Part shown: piece after piece, positions 42,440-52,157 of the stretch
Position numbering within the stretch: the first letter of the stretch is position 1
Layout: each line of letters starts with the position of its first letter
Assembly: GCF_029360705.1 (NCBI RefSeq)
Contig: NZ_JARKMX010000008.1
Coordinates: 1,611,949-1,675,948, forward strand
Direction of reading: 5' to 3'
DNA from: Paraflavitalea pollutisoli
Lineage (GTDB): Bacteria > Bacteroidota > Bacteroidia > Chitinophagales > Chitinophagaceae
Length of the DNA: 64,000 nucleotides
Notes under the pieces: model-generated
What the model saw: the letters and a program-made list of their open reading frames with translations, nothing else
Databases searched by the model: none
Told to the model about the DNA's origin: nothing
Program-made: the position numbers and the translations under genes

Positions 42440-43972
42440 TTAGTCGGCGTAAGAAGGATTCTGTTTCAGTTTCTTATTGGCGTTCATCACCGAACGGTTG
42501 AGCGGCCACAGCGTCTTGCGCAGGTCGGGGAACCCTACGGCATCCTGACCACCGGCCAGTTGCCTTCTTTTCAACACAGGATCCATTACCTTTTGTACGT
42601 GGTTGGTACGCACCAGGTCAAACCAGCGCTTGCCTTCCCCATACAGTTCATATTGTCTTTCCTGCAGGATAGCGTCTTCCATCGCTGTTTTATCAGCCAC
42701 CGCCACATCACCCGGCAGGTACTCGGCTACACCGGCTCGCTTGCGGATGAAGTTGAGGTATTTGAGGGCGCCAGCCAGGTCGTTGTTGCCATTCAGGGCT
42801 TCCGCGTACAACAGGTACATATCACCCAGGCGATACATCGTTACATAAGCTGGTATTTCTTCAGGCGTAGCAGGGAAAGTGTAGGCTGCTGTCGGGTTGG
42901 CCGGAGAAGCATAGTACTTGATGAAGCGATCACGGTTATTGGCCCATACATCATGCGTCTGGCGTACGCGGATATCCGGCAGTACGGTCGTATTCTGGTA
43001 AGGCAGGAACCATTTGTTCCATACATCCTGATCGATGATGTATTGTTTGTTGTTGGGCGTATAAGAAATGCTCATACAGGCGCAACCACTGGCGGCAAAA
43101 GACCAGTCCAGTGTCCAGATGGTTTCAGCACTGGTAGCAGGGCTGGTAAACATTTGCTTCCAGGTAGCCGTAGGCTGCAGGTCGGTGATCAGGTTACCAC
43201 CATACACTTTACCAGTAGGTGCTTTGGCCTTGAACAGGTTCTGCATCCATTTGATGGCATTGGGATAGTCACGCTTCCACATGTACACGTCGGCCGCCAG
43301 GGCGGCGATGGCACCTTCGCCAATGCTGTGAAACAGCGGCGTTTGGTTCTTCAGTGTCAATGAATAGGCTTTCTCCAGGTCGGGAATGATGAGCTCGTCC
43401 AGGATCTTGGTCGATGACTCCCGTACACGTTGAGAACTGTCGGAGAGGCTTTCATAGGGCTCCGTCCAGATGGGGGCATCGCCCCATACCCGTACGATGT
43501 AGAAATAAGCCATCGCACGCATGGCATAGCTTTCTGCCAGCGCCTTATCGATGGCATCTTTGGTCATGCGGCTATCGAACTCAGCGGCTTTAGCGGCGTA
43601 TTTGATATTGACGTTGGCGCGGTAGATCACATTGTACAACCCGGTCCAGGAAGAGAACTCATTGTCGGGCGTCACCGAGTTGAGCGTAATCTCTGTGACC
43701 TGTGTAGTCGTATAGCTCAGAAAACGCTCGAAGTTATCGGAACGAAACTCACCCCAAATATGGTAACGATCCTTGTACTGGGCTTCTCCCACCATCACAT
43801 CCTGAAATAGGCGGTACATACCCGATATAGAGGCGTCGACATCGTATTTACTTTTGAAGAACTGCGACTCCGCCACCTCGGCAAGCGGGTCCTGCGTTAA
43901 GAATTTCTTACAACCTCCCATGAACATGACCAGGAGCAGTAAGACCGGAATATAGATTCGTTTGTGCAGCAT
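42440..43972 (-). CDS. SusD/RagB-family surface glycan-binding lipoprotein (pair 2)
   Basis: A 510-residue lipoprotein (lipid Cys21 in VMFMGGCKKF). Typical SusD features: FLTQDPLAEVAESQFFKSKY near the N-terminus, YNVIYRANVNIKYAAKAAEF, ALAESYAMRAMAYFYIVRVW, and the C-terminal YLNFIRKRAGV and LQERQYELYGEGKRWFDLVR. It lies 11 bases after susC 2 and 10 bases before the fasciclin-type gene, so the three form one operon. It would cap the SusC channel and bind the fucose- or uronate-containing oligosaccharide. Confidence 0.96.
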   Translation of the reverse strand: MLHKRIYIPVLLLLVMFMGGCKKFLTQDPLAEVAESQFFKSKYDVDASISGMYRLFQDVMVGEAQYKDRYHIWGEFRSDNFERFLSYTTTQVTEITLNSVTPDNEFSSWTGLYNVIYRANVNIKYAAKAAEFDSRMTKDAIDKALAESYAMRAMAYFYIVRVWGDAPIWTEPYESLSDSSQRVRESSTKILDELIIPDLEKAYSLTLKNQTPLFHSIGEGAIAALAADVYMWKRDYPNAIKWMQNLFKAKAPTGKVYGGNLITDLQPTATWKQMFTSPATSAETIWTLDWSFAASGCACMSISYTPNNKQYIIDQDVWNKWFLPYQNTTVLPDIRVRQTHDVWANNRDRFIKYYASPANPTAAYTFPATPEEIPAYVTMYRLGDMYLLYAEALNGNNDLAGALKYLNFIRKRAGVAEYLPGDVAVADKTAMEDAILQERQYELYGEGKRWFDLVRTNHVQKVMDPVLKRRQLAGGQDAVGFPDLRKTLWPLNRSVMNANKKLKQNPSYAD

Positions 43973-43983
43973 TACAATCGTTT

Positions 43984-46900
43984 TTAGAAATTAACATTTA
44001 AGCCCATACCCACTTCACGGCGTTTCGGATACTTGCCCGAATCTTCACCAGGCGTCAACGCATTACCCGAACTGAACTCCGGATCGTAGCCGGTGTAGTT
44101 GGTATAGGTCAGCAGGTTCTGGCCAAATACAAAGGCAGTAATACCCTTGGCAAATACCTTGTTGGCCCAGGTGGGCTTCAGGGTATAGGTCAGCCTGATA
44201 TTGGACAACCGAACAAAAGAGCGGTCTTCCAGGTAGATGCTGTTACCGTTTGTTTTCAGGTTACCCCTGTTCTGACGCTGCGGATAATAAGGCAGGGTGG
44301 CGATATCGCCTGGTTTTCTCCAGGAATTGGCCAACACCATGGGTGAACCAGGGCCTGTATTGGAAGGATAGTTGGCGTTGTATTGCAGGGTATTGTAGAT
44401 CACGCCACCTACCGAGGCATTGATCAGGAACGACAGCCCCCATTGTTTGTAGCGGAAGTTGTTGATGATACCCAGGTAGAAATCGGCCTGGTAATTACCG
44501 ATCACATGACGGTCGGCGTCATTGATGAGGCTATCGCCATTCAGGTTTTTCCAGATGGCGTCGCCGCCTTTCAGTTTGCCACCGGGATCGTACATGCTGT
44601 ATACACGGTCGGTATAGGGTTGGCCATTGTAGCTATATACGGGTTTGCCATTTTCATACAACGGCTTACCGTCTTTATCGAGTTCTACGGTCAGTTGATT
44701 CCAGTTTTGCGTATAGGCATTGGACTCATCCCAACGGTATACACCCAGGCTCTTCCAGCCATAGAAGTTGCCGATAGGACCACCTTCTTCTACATACCAT
44801 TTATTGCCGGCGATAAAGGAACCGCCATCAGCCAGGGATACGATGGTACCTCTTTCGAAAGAGATATTACCGCTGATGTCCCAGTTGAAAGTTTTGCTAA
44901 CCAGTGGTGTACCGCTCACGACGAACTCGAGACCACGGTTGCGGATCGTACCTACGTTGGTAGTCACGACAGTAAATCCGGCCTCATTCGCGAGCGGACG
45001 ATCATAGAGTAGGTCCTTGGTCGTCTTGACATAATATTCAGCAGACAATTGCAGACGGCCCCTGAAGAAGCTCAGTTCGATCGCTGCATTTTTCTGTTCT
45101 ACAGTTTCCCATTTGATGGCTTTGTTACCAAAACGGTTGCTCGTAACAGCACTACCCACACCACCATAGCTACCGTCGAATTGGTACTTGGTCAGGTGAT
45201 CGTAGTTACCGATCTGGTCGTTACCTACCTGTCCATACCCTACGCGGATGCGACCATCATTGAGGAACTCTGAAGCCCAGCCCATGAACTGCTCATCCGA
45301 AAAACGCCAGGAGGCCGAACCGGAGAAGAAGTTACCGTATTTGTTCTCGGGACCAAAGCGGGAAGAACCATCGCGGCGGAATACACCCGACACGTTGTAG
45401 GTACCTTTGTAGCTATAGTTCCAGCGGGTGAATACGTTCTGTGAAGTAACACCGGTAGCGCCGGTATACGTGTCAGTAGGAACGATATAAGAAGGGAAGG
45501 TAACGAACACCTCTTCGTTCACCACATTCTTGTATTCGCTGTGGTGCAGGTCATTGCGGCGCTTGTCGGCGCTGAAACCTACTACACCCTGGATATTATG
45601 ATCTCCGATCTTCTTGTTGTAGTTGAAGAAGGCCTGGTACTCCCAGAAGAAGTTCTTGCCCATTTCATTCGAACCGCTGTTCTGGTCACGGTTGGTAGAC
45701 AGGATGCGGGGAGAGAACTGAATGGTTTGCCTGTTCTCGAGAATGGCATTGAACATGGTCGTAAACGTCAGGTCCTTTGTAAACTGGTAGTTCAGGCTGT
45801 TGTTCAACTGACCCGACATGATCTCGAGTTCGTTCTTTTCGTACAGGGCATTGGCCAGCGGGTTTCTTTTGGAACCGATATAGCTGGTCAAAGACCCATC
45901 CGGATAGAAGATGCGCGAGAAAGAAGGACGGTCAAACACTACGTTTACTGTACGCGCCACCGGGATAGAATTTCCCTTCTGCCATACAAACGTGATGTTG
46001 TTGCTGTATTTCAGTTTGGACGTAGCCTGGTACTCGACATTCACACGCGCCTGTACGCGCTTGATATAGCTGTTGGGGATGATAGACTCGTCTTCCAGGT
46101 AGTTGAGGCCCGTATAGTAACTGAGGCCCTGACGACCGCCGCTAACACCGAGGTTGACCTGGGTCTTGCGGGCTGTTTCGCCCAGGAGCAGGTCTTGCAG
46201 GTCATTGTCTGAGTTGAAACCGGGGTTGAGCGAATCGGTATTACCACCCGAGGTAGGGTTATCGTTTTGCAGGCGGCGGAACTCCCGTACGCCCTGTGCA
46301 TTGTTGATCGGCAGTTTATGCGCCAGTTTACCAAAGATATTGGTCAGGTTCACGTCGATGCGGGGTTTGCCTTCTTTACCTTTTTTGGTGGTAATGATGA
46401 TAACACCGTTGGCAGCACGTGATCCATAGATAGAGGCAGAAGCTGCATCTTTCAATACTTCGATACGCTCGATATCCATCGGGTTGATGCTGGCACCATT
46501 GGGGTTGATCACACCATCTACCAGGTAGAGGGGACCATTGCCTGCATTGAGCGAAGAGGCACCGCGGATCTGGATGGTACCTTCTGCACCGGGAGCGCCA
46601 CCACCGTCATTCACGACGAGGATACCCGCGCCCTGCCCTTGCAAGGCGTCGAAAATGTTGACGGGTTGACGTTCTTCGATCTGCTTGGCATTGACCGAGG
46701 AGATCGAACCGGTGACGTCGCGTTTCTTTTGTTTGCCACCATAACCGATCACTACCACATCATCGAGGTTGGAGGTGCTTTCGTTGAGCGAAAGATTGAT
46801 CGAGGTGCGCGTACCTACTTTTTCTACTTTGGCGAGGAAGCCTACAGAGGAGAATTCCAGCTCGATGTTGTCGCCGGCTACAGCGATACTGTATTTACCA

Positions 46901-47118
46901 TCTGCGCTGGTCGTAGCACCGGTGGTGGTACCCTTGATATTGACGCTGACACCGGAGAGGGGATTACCCTTCAGGTCGGTCACGATACCCGTCACCGTTT
47001 TCGTCTGCGCAAATAGGGAACCAAATGGAAGTTGAAAAAACAAAACGAGGAGTGCGATACACCACCATGGCCGCGTTGAATAAGGAGCACGGCGGTGCAC
47101 GGAGAGCTTACTGTTCAT
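43984..47118 (-). CDS. SusC/RagA-family TonB-linked outer-membrane transporter (pair 2)
   Basis: A 1044-residue importer. A longish basic N-terminus (MNSKLSVHRRAPYSTRP) precedes the signal peptide ending LFAQT. The carboxypeptidase-like domain (VTGIVTDLKGNPLSGVSVNI) is followed by a TonB-box-like DDVVVIGYG segment and the plug (VNIFDALQGQGAGILVVNDG, IQIRGASSLNAGNGPLYLVD, KDAASASIYGSRAANGVIII). The barrel runs to the C-terminal GMGLNVNF. It is transcribed divergently from the fucose catabolic operon across a 302-bp shared region, which makes it the likely importer for that pathway's substrate. Confidence 0.97.
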   Translation of the reverse strand: MNSKLSVHRRAPYSTRPWWCIALLVLFFQLPFGSLFAQTKTVTGIVTDLKGNPLSGVSVNIKGTTTGATTSADGKYSIAVAGDNIELEFSSVGFLAKVEKVGTRTSINLSLNESTSNLDDVVVIGYGGKQKKRDVTGSISSVNAKQIEERQPVNIFDALQGQGAGILVVNDGGGAPGAEGTIQIRGASSLNAGNGPLYLVDGVINPNGASINPMDIERIEVLKDAASASIYGSRAANGVIIITTKKGKEGKPRIDVNLTNIFGKLAHKLPINNAQGVREFRRLQNDNPTSGGNTDSLNPGFNSDNDLQDLLLGETARKTQVNLGVSGGRQGLSYYTGLNYLEDESIIPNSYIKRVQARVNVEYQATSKLKYSNNITFVWQKGNSIPVARTVNVVFDRPSFSRIFYPDGSLTSYIGSKRNPLANALYEKNELEIMSGQLNNSLNYQFTKDLTFTTMFNAILENRQTIQFSPRILSTNRDQNSGSNEMGKNFFWEYQAFFNYNKKIGDHNIQGVVGFSADKRRNDLHHSEYKNVVNEEVFVTFPSYIVPTDTYTGATGVTSQNVFTRWNYSYKGTYNVSGVFRRDGSSRFGPENKYGNFFSGSASWRFSDEQFMGWASEFLNDGRIRVGYGQVGNDQIGNYDHLTKYQFDGSYGGVGSAVTSNRFGNKAIKWETVEQKNAAIELSFFRGRLQLSAEYYVKTTKDLLYDRPLANEAGFTVVTTNVGTIRNRGLEFVVSGTPLVSKTFNWDISGNISFERGTIVSLADGGSFIAGNKWYVEEGGPIGNFYGWKSLGVYRWDESNAYTQNWNQLTVELDKDGKPLYENGKPVYSYNGQPYTDRVYSMYDPGGKLKGGDAIWKNLNGDSLINDADRHVIGNYQADFYLGIINNFRYKQWGLSFLINASVGGVIYNTLQYNANYPSNTGPGSPMVLANSWRKPGDIATLPYYPQRQNRGNLKTNGNSIYLEDRSFVRLSNIRLTYTLKPTWANKVFAKGITAFVFGQNLLTYTNYTGYDPEFSSGNALTPGEDSGKYPKRREVGMGLNVNF

Positions 47119-47420
47119 AAAGCATGCAATTTTCAGTTGTTAACGGTCAGTGCATTGGGTATGCTCTGATCGTTCGGAACGTTTTGTAATCGGGTTTTTG
47201 AAGCCCTGCGATTCCGGTTGGCCGGCCGGAACGGATATGGCAATTAATTTTGGTCTTTTATTAATTGCAGGTTTAAGCAGGTTATGCATGCAAATAAGGA
47301 ACAAAAGAGCAAGTGCCATTTCATGGTATTGCCATTATAATAAACTATTTTGGCAAGGCATAGGGATATTCACAAACATTGATGAATATTGAGGTTACAA
47401 ATCATTTACAACCATTACGC
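47119..47420. promoter_or_regulatory. Divergent control region between SusC 2 and the fucose operon
   Basis: No gene is seen. A 9-bp perfect inverted repeat, GCAATTAAT and ATTAATTGC with an 11-base spacer, lies at 47240-47268, and another inverted pair (TTCCGG/CCGGAA) at 47212-47231. Both are in the middle of the region, where one regulator could control both operons. No regulator gene is adjacent; the AraC (4391) and LacI (14087) proteins are candidates. Confidence 0.45.
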
Positions 47421-47768
47421 ATGAGCAACTACCAACGATATTGTCTTGCCCTGGATCTGAAGAATGATCCGGTATTGATTGCCGAATACGAGGCCTATCA
47501 CCGTGCCGTATGGCCCGAAATACTGCAATCGATCCGCGAGAGCGGTATTGTACAACTGGAGATCTACCGGGTAGCCGATCGCTTGTTCATGATCATGGAA
47601 GTCAATGATACGTTTTCATTCGACCGGAAAAGTATTGCCGATGCCGCCAACCCCACGGTACAACGCTGGGAAGAGCTGATGTGGCAATACCAGCAGGCCC
47701 TTCCCGTGGCAAAACCGGGTGAAAAATGGTTACTGATGGAGAAGATCTTCGACCTGCAGGCCAGCTAG
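47421..47768 (+). CDS. L-fucose/L-rhamnose mutarotase (RhaM family)
   Basis: A 115-residue cytoplasmic protein from the ATG at 47421. An upstream TTG extension is possible but unlikely. It is slightly longer than E. coli RhaM (about 104). It has the ferredoxin-like family pattern with YEAYHRAVWPEIL (the conserved catalytic histidine), GIVQLEIYRVADRLFMIMEV, and PTVQRWEELMWQYQ. It interconverts alpha and beta pyranose anomers. Its place directly upstream of fucP and the fucose oxidation genes indicates L-fucose as the physiological sugar, as in C. jejuni FucM. It is the first gene of the operon. Confidence 0.9.
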   Translation: MSNYQRYCLALDLKNDPVLIAEYEAYHRAVWPEILQSIRESGIVQLEIYRVADRLFMIMEVNDTFSFDRKSIADAANPTVQRWEELMWQYQQALPVAKPGEKWLLMEKIFDLQAS

Positions 47769-47880
47769 CCTGCCCTGCTCCGGGAACGATTGCGTTCATC
47801 GCCCGAAGCAGATCGCCTTTTTGCCCTAATTTCAACCCGATCAATTACATATAACAGCTTTTGTCAAAACTTTTCATGCT

Positions 47881-49176
47881 ATGCCAGGTATTGCTTCGCC
47901 AACCGTTTCGAACCCCGCTTCCAGTGCCAGGAAAACCCTGCTACTGCCCTTTATCCTTGTCACAAGCCTCTTCTTTTTCTGGGGCTTCATTCACAATATC
48001 GACCCCATTCTTTTAGCGCACTTACGAAAAACATTCCGGCTGAATGTGGTAGAGTCTTCCCTCGTGGACTTCTCTGTTTTCATCGCCTATTTTGCCATGG
48101 CCTTACCGGCTGGCTACATCATGCGTAAATATGGATACAAAGCAGGTATCCTTCTTGGACTGATACTATTTGCAGGTGGTTGCTTTTTATTCCTGCCTGC
48201 CGCTTCCACGCGCACCTATGCACTCTTCCTCGGAGCCTTGTTTGTGATCGCCAGCGGCCTTACCTTTCTCGAAACGGCCGCCAACCCCTACGCCACCGTA
48301 CTGGGTCCGCCCGAATCAGCCACCCAACGACTCAACCTGGCCCAGTCATTCAATGGACTCGCTACCGTGGTAGCTCCATTGATCGGAGGTAAACTCATTC
48401 TGTCTGGCACCGCTCACACAGATGAAGAACTGGCAGCCATGAGTGCCGTAGCCAGAGAAGCCTATTTTCAATCGGAAGCAGACAGTGTAAAAATGCCCTA
48501 CCTGATCCTCGGCCTCATCATATTGACCGTTGCAGTCATTTTTGCCTTTGCGAAAATGCCCGACACCAAAGAAGACAATGCTGGCGAAAGCAAAAGTTTT
48601 CTGCACGCGTTTAAATATAAACACCTCACCGGAGCGGTGATCGCCCAATTCTTTTATGTCGGCGCCCAGGTGTGTGTCACCAGTTTCTTTATTGTGATTG
48701 TGACCAAGGCAGCTGGCATCAATGAAAAAAGGGCTGCCGAGTTCCTGGGCTATGGCTATGGCATCGCCTTCATGGCGGGTCGCTTTATCGGAACTTTTGT
48801 GATGCGTTATATCCAACCACAAAAGCTGTTGACGATCTACTCGATCATCAACATACTGCTTTCCGTGGTGGTGATCTTTGCCGAGGGTATGGCCGTCGTG
48901 TACGCCCTGATTGGCATAGGATTCTTTATGAGCATCATGTTCCCAACCATTTTCTCACTGGGCATTCATGGTCTTGGTGCCGATACCAAACTGGGATCAT
49001 CGCTGATCATCATGTCCATCGTGGGTGGCGCAGCGCTTCCATTTGCATTAGGAGGCATTTCCGACGCTACAGGCAATATTCAATATGGCTATTTAATTCC
49101 ATTGGTTTGCTTTGTGGTGGTTGCCTGGTATGGCTGGAAGGGATATAAAGTAAAGCCTTTGCCCGCAGCAGCTTAG
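47881..49176 (+). CDS. fucP: L-fucose:H+ symporter, major facilitator family
   Basis: A 431-residue inner-membrane permease with twelve hydrophobic segments. FucP/GluP signatures are visible: FFFWGFIHNIDPILLAHLRK in helix 1 (the Asp of the proton relay), SLVDFSVFIAYFAMALPAGY, KYGYKAGILLGL, FLETAANPYATVLGPPESA, RLNLAQSFNGL, and GAQVCVTSFFI later. The length and motifs fit FucP rather than a glucose/galactose carrier, and the genetic setting agrees. It delivers periplasmic L-fucose to the dehydrogenases encoded downstream. It is 112 bases after the mutarotase and 65 before the first SDR. Confidence 0.94.
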   Translation: MPGIASPTVSNPASSARKTLLLPFILVTSLFFFWGFIHNIDPILLAHLRKTFRLNVVESSLVDFSVFIAYFAMALPAGYIMRKYGYKAGILLGLILFAGGCFLFLPAASTRTYALFLGALFVIASGLTFLETAANPYATVLGPPESATQRLNLAQSFNGLATVVAPLIGGKLILSGTAHTDEELAAMSAVAREAYFQSEADSVKMPYLILGLIILTVAVIFAFAKMPDTKEDNAGESKSFLHAFKYKHLTGAVIAQFFYVGAQVCVTSFFIVIVTKAAGINEKRAAEFLGYGYGIAFMAGRFIGTFVMRYIQPQKLLTIYSIINILLSVVVIFAEGMAVVYALIGIGFFMSIMFPTIFSLGIHGLGADTKLGSSLIIMSIVGGAALPFALGGISDATGNIQYGYLIPLVCFVVVAWYGWKGYKVKPLPAAA

Positions 49177-49241
49177 CAGCAGGTACAGGACAGTTGTTTC
49201 GTCGATCCGTATAATTTTACACGTTTAATATTAGCATTAAA

Positions 49242-50006
49242 ATGTTTTCATTAGTTGGTAAGAAAGCAGTAGTTACAGGAGGCGGCAGCGGAATTGGCAG
49301 GGCCATATCCGTGTTGTTTGCCCAGCAAGGAGCGGAAGTGCATATTATTGAATTGAACGAAGACAATGCGGCCGCCACCGTACAGGAGATCACGGCAGCC
49401 GGCGGCAAGGCCACCGGCCATAGCTGCAATGTCGCCAACCAGGTAGATGTGATCGCCACCTTCGGCAAGATCGGGCCACTGAACATCCTCGTCAACAATG
49501 CCGGCATCGCCCATATCGGCAAAGCCGATACCACGCCCGAAGCCGACTTCGACCGTGTCATCAACGTCAACGTGAAAGGCGTATACAACTGTCTCTACGC
49601 AGCCATCCCGCAATTGCGGGCTGCCGGCGGTGGTGTGATCCTCAACATGGCCTCTATCGCTGCCTGGGTAGGCCTCAATGACCGGTTCGTATACTCTACC
49701 GCCAAGGGCGCCGTGATGGCCATGACCTTGTCGGTAGCCAAAGACTATATCAAAGAGAACATCCGTTGCAACTCCGTATCGCCCGCCCGCGTGCATACCC
49801 CGTTCGTAGATGGATTCCTTAAGAACAACTATCCCGGACAGGAAGCAGAGATGTTTGACAAATTATCCAAAACACAACCCATCGGCCGCATGGCCGAGCC
49901 GAAAGAAGTGGCCGCCCTCATCCTGTACCTGTGCAGCGATGAAGCAGGCTTCATTACCGGTTGCGACTACCCCATCGACGGCGGGTTTATTAAGTTGAAC
50001 AGTTAA
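49242..50006 (+). CDS. SDR, probable 2-keto-3-deoxy-L-fuconate 4-dehydrogenase
   Basis: A 254-residue short-chain dehydrogenase. It has the NAD-binding TGGGSGIGRA, NNAG in ILVNNAGIAHIG, and an intact catalytic triad with Ser in NMASIA and Tyr/Lys in FVYSTAKGAVMA. The later SPARVHTPFVDGFLKNNYPG and KTQPIGRMAEPKEVAALILY resemble 2-keto-3-deoxy-L-fuconate dehydrogenases such as the Xanthomonas enzyme. It would oxidise KDF at C4 to 2,4-diketo-3-deoxy-L-fuconate. Order in the operon and comparison with the second SDR suggest this assignment; the two SDR roles could be swapped. It lies 9 bases before lutA. Confidence 0.82.
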   Translation: MFSLVGKKAVVTGGGSGIGRAISVLFAQQGAEVHIIELNEDNAAATVQEITAAGGKATGHSCNVANQVDVIATFGKIGPLNILVNNAGIAHIGKADTTPEADFDRVINVNVKGVYNCLYAAIPQLRAAGGGVILNMASIAAWVGLNDRFVYSTAKGAVMAMTLSVAKDYIKENIRCNSVSPARVHTPFVDGFLKNNYPGQEAEMFDKLSKTQPIGRMAEPKEVAALILYLCSDEAGFITGCDYPIDGGFIKLNS

Positions 50007-50015
50007 TTATTTGAG

Positions 50016-50753
50016 ATGCGTGTAGCCCTGTTCATTCCGTGCTATGTAGACCAGTTTTACCCCCAGGTAGGCATTGCCACCCTCAAACTGTTGCAACACC
50101 TGGGACTCGATGTCCACTTTCCTATGCAACAAACCTGCTGCGGCCAGCCAATGGCCAACGGCGGATTTGAACACCTGACCCATTCGTGCAACGCCAATTT
50201 CATCAAAGCCTTCGACGGATACGATTACATCGTATCACCGTCTGGCAGCTGTGTACTGCATGTGAAAGACCATTTACACGACCCGAAGCAGGAAGACAAA
50301 GCCACCCAGGTACGCCAACGCGTGTTCGAGCTCTGCGAATTCCTCACCGATATCGTGCAGGTGCAATCGCTTCAGGCCCGCTTCCCCAAAAGAGTAGCGG
50401 TACACCAGGGCTGTCACGGGCAGCGTGGCCTTCAACTGGCAGCGTCCACCGAAACAGTAACGCCGCGTTTTTCCAAACCGCTTCAGTTGTTGAAAATGGT
50501 AGAGGGCATCGAACTCGTCAACCTCGACCGGCCCGATGAATGCTGCGGTTTCGGTGGCACTTTTTGTGTAACCGAAGAGGCCGTATCGGCTGCCATGGGA
50601 CTATCACGGGTAGCCGACTACACCAAACACGAAGCACAGGTAGTCACCGGCACCGACGTCAGTTGCCTCATGCACCAGGAAGGCTTGATCAAACGACGTA
50701 AACTGCCGGTACAGGTCATGCACATTGCAGAAGTACTGGCAGCCGGATTATAG
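50016..50753 (+). CDS. lutA: L-lactate oxidation complex subunit, CCG-domain Fe-S protein
   Basis: A 245-residue cytoplasmic protein with two CCG (heterodisulfide-reductase-like) domains: QQTCCGQPMANGG near residue 42 and RPDECCGFGGTF near residue 175, plus SCVLHVKDHL and VAVHQGCHGQ. This is LutA of the LutABC (YkgEFG) system, which oxidises L-lactate to pyruvate, probably passing electrons to the respiratory chain. It is embedded between the fucose-pathway dehydrogenase and the FAH-family hydrolase, 9 bases after the SDR and 21 bases before lutB. That fits consumption of the lactate made by fucose oxidation. Confidence 0.92.
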   Translation: MRVALFIPCYVDQFYPQVGIATLKLLQHLGLDVHFPMQQTCCGQPMANGGFEHLTHSCNANFIKAFDGYDYIVSPSGSCVLHVKDHLHDPKQEDKATQVRQRVFELCEFLTDIVQVQSLQARFPKRVAVHQGCHGQRGLQLAASTETVTPRFSKPLQLLKMVEGIELVNLDRPDECCGFGGTFCVTEEAVSAAMGLSRVADYTKHEAQVVTGTDVSCLMHQEGLIKRRKLPVQVMHIAEVLAAGL

Positions 50754-50774
50754 TTTTTCACTATTCTATCATAC

Positions 50775-52157
50775 ATGGAGACGAAAACAATACCACACGC
50801 AGAAGCAGCTACAAAGTTCCTCGCCAACCCGGCGCGGGTACAGTGGCATGATGAAACATTGTGGTTCGTGCGTTACAAGCGGGATAAGATCGTCAATGAG
50901 ATACCGGAGTGGGAGCAACTGCGTAACCTCGCTTCGCAGATCAAAGAGCATACCCTCTCCCAACTCGATCAATACCTGGAGCAGTTTGAAGCTGCCGCCC
51001 AGGCCAATGGGGTCATCGTACATTGGGCCGCCGATGCTGCCGACCACAACCGCATTGTGCACAGCATCCTGCAACAGCATAACGCCAGGAAGATCGTCAA
51101 GAGCAAGTCGATGCTCACCGAAGAATGTCACCTCAATCCCTACCTCGAAGCACAGGGCATTGAAGTGGTAGATACCGATCTTGGCGAGCGCATCGTGCAA
51201 CTCAACAAAGAAATGCCGAGCCATATCGTATTGCCGGCTATCCATATCAAGAAAGAAGAAGTGGGTGAGATCTTTCACCAGCACCTCGGTACCGAAAAAG
51301 GCGCATCCGATCCATTGTACCTGGCGCTGGCAGCAAGAGAACATTTACGCCAGAAATTCCTGGCTGCCGACATCGCCATTACCGGCGTCAATTTCGCCGT
51401 AGCAGAGACGGGAGCTATCGTGGTGTGCACCAATGAAGGCAATGCCGACCTGGGTGCCCACCTCGCCAAAGTCCATATCGCCTGTATGGGCATCGAAAAG
51501 CTCATTCCTCGTACGGAACACCTCAGTGTATTCCTGCGTATGCTGGCCCGCAATGCCACCGGGCAAAACATCACCGCCTATTCGAGCCATTTCAGGAAAC
51601 CGGCACCCGGACAAGAAATGCACATCGTGATCGTCGACAATGGCCGCACCACGCAGCTGGGTCGTGAAGCTTTCCGCAATTCGCTGAAGTGTATCCGCTG
51701 CGGTGCCTGTCTCAATACCTGCCCCGTATATCGCCGCAGTGGCGGACACAGTTATCACAACGCAACAGCAGGCCCCATTGGTGCCATCCTGGCCCCGAAC
51801 CTGGACATGCGCAAGAATGCAGACCTGCCCTTTGCGTCTACCCTTTGTGGTTCCTGTACAGATGTTTGTCCGGTCAAGATCGATATCCACAACCAGCTGT
51901 ACCAATGGCGACAGGTATTGACCCAGGAAGGATACGTGCCCGCCGCCAAAACGGCCAGTATGAAAGCCATGGCGAGTGTACTCTCCTCCCCTGCCCGCTA
52001 TAGCTTTGCCGGTAAATGGGCGCGCAAATTCCTGCGTTGGTTCCCTTCGCTGGCGTTGAACAAGAGACTGAATCCCTGGGCCAAACAAAGAGACCTTCCC
52101 ACGCCTCCCAAAGAGAGCTTCCGGGAATGGTACCAGAAAAACGGAGGAAACCAATAA
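50775..52157 (+). CDS. lutB: L-lactate oxidation complex iron-sulfur subunit
   Basis: A 460-residue protein. The N-terminal LUD domain contains SKSMLTEECHLNPYLEAQGI, VDTDLGERIVQLNKE and GVNFAVAETGAIVVCTNEGN. Two 4Fe-4S motifs follow, CIRCGACLNTCPVY and CGSCTDVCPVKI, and a C-terminal helical tail. Length and domain order match LutB (YkgF). It is the electron-transfer subunit of the lactate-oxidising complex, translationally linked to lutC by a TAATG overlap. Confidence 0.95.
   Translation: METKTIPHAEAATKFLANPARVQWHDETLWFVRYKRDKIVNEIPEWEQLRNLASQIKEHTLSQLDQYLEQFEAAAQANGVIVHWAADAADHNRIVHSILQQHNARKIVKSKSMLTEECHLNPYLEAQGIEVVDTDLGERIVQLNKEMPSHIVLPAIHIKKEEVGEIFHQHLGTEKGASDPLYLALAAREHLRQKFLAADIAITGVNFAVAETGAIVVCTNEGNADLGAHLAKVHIACMGIEKLIPRTEHLSVFLRMLARNATGQNITAYSSHFRKPAPGQEMHIVIVDNGRTTQLGREAFRNSLKCIRCGACLNTCPVYRRSGGHSYHNATAGPIGAILAPNLDMRKNADLPFASTLCGSCTDVCPVKIDIHNQLYQWRQVLTQEGYVPAAKTASMKAMASVLSSPARYSFAGKWARKFLRWFPSLALNKRLNPWAKQRDLPTPPKESFREWYQKNGGNQ

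Noticed and set aside
20440-47118. Fucoidan-degradation locus
   Set aside because: Several fucosidases suggested it, but no sulfatase or formylglycine-generating gene is present in the window.
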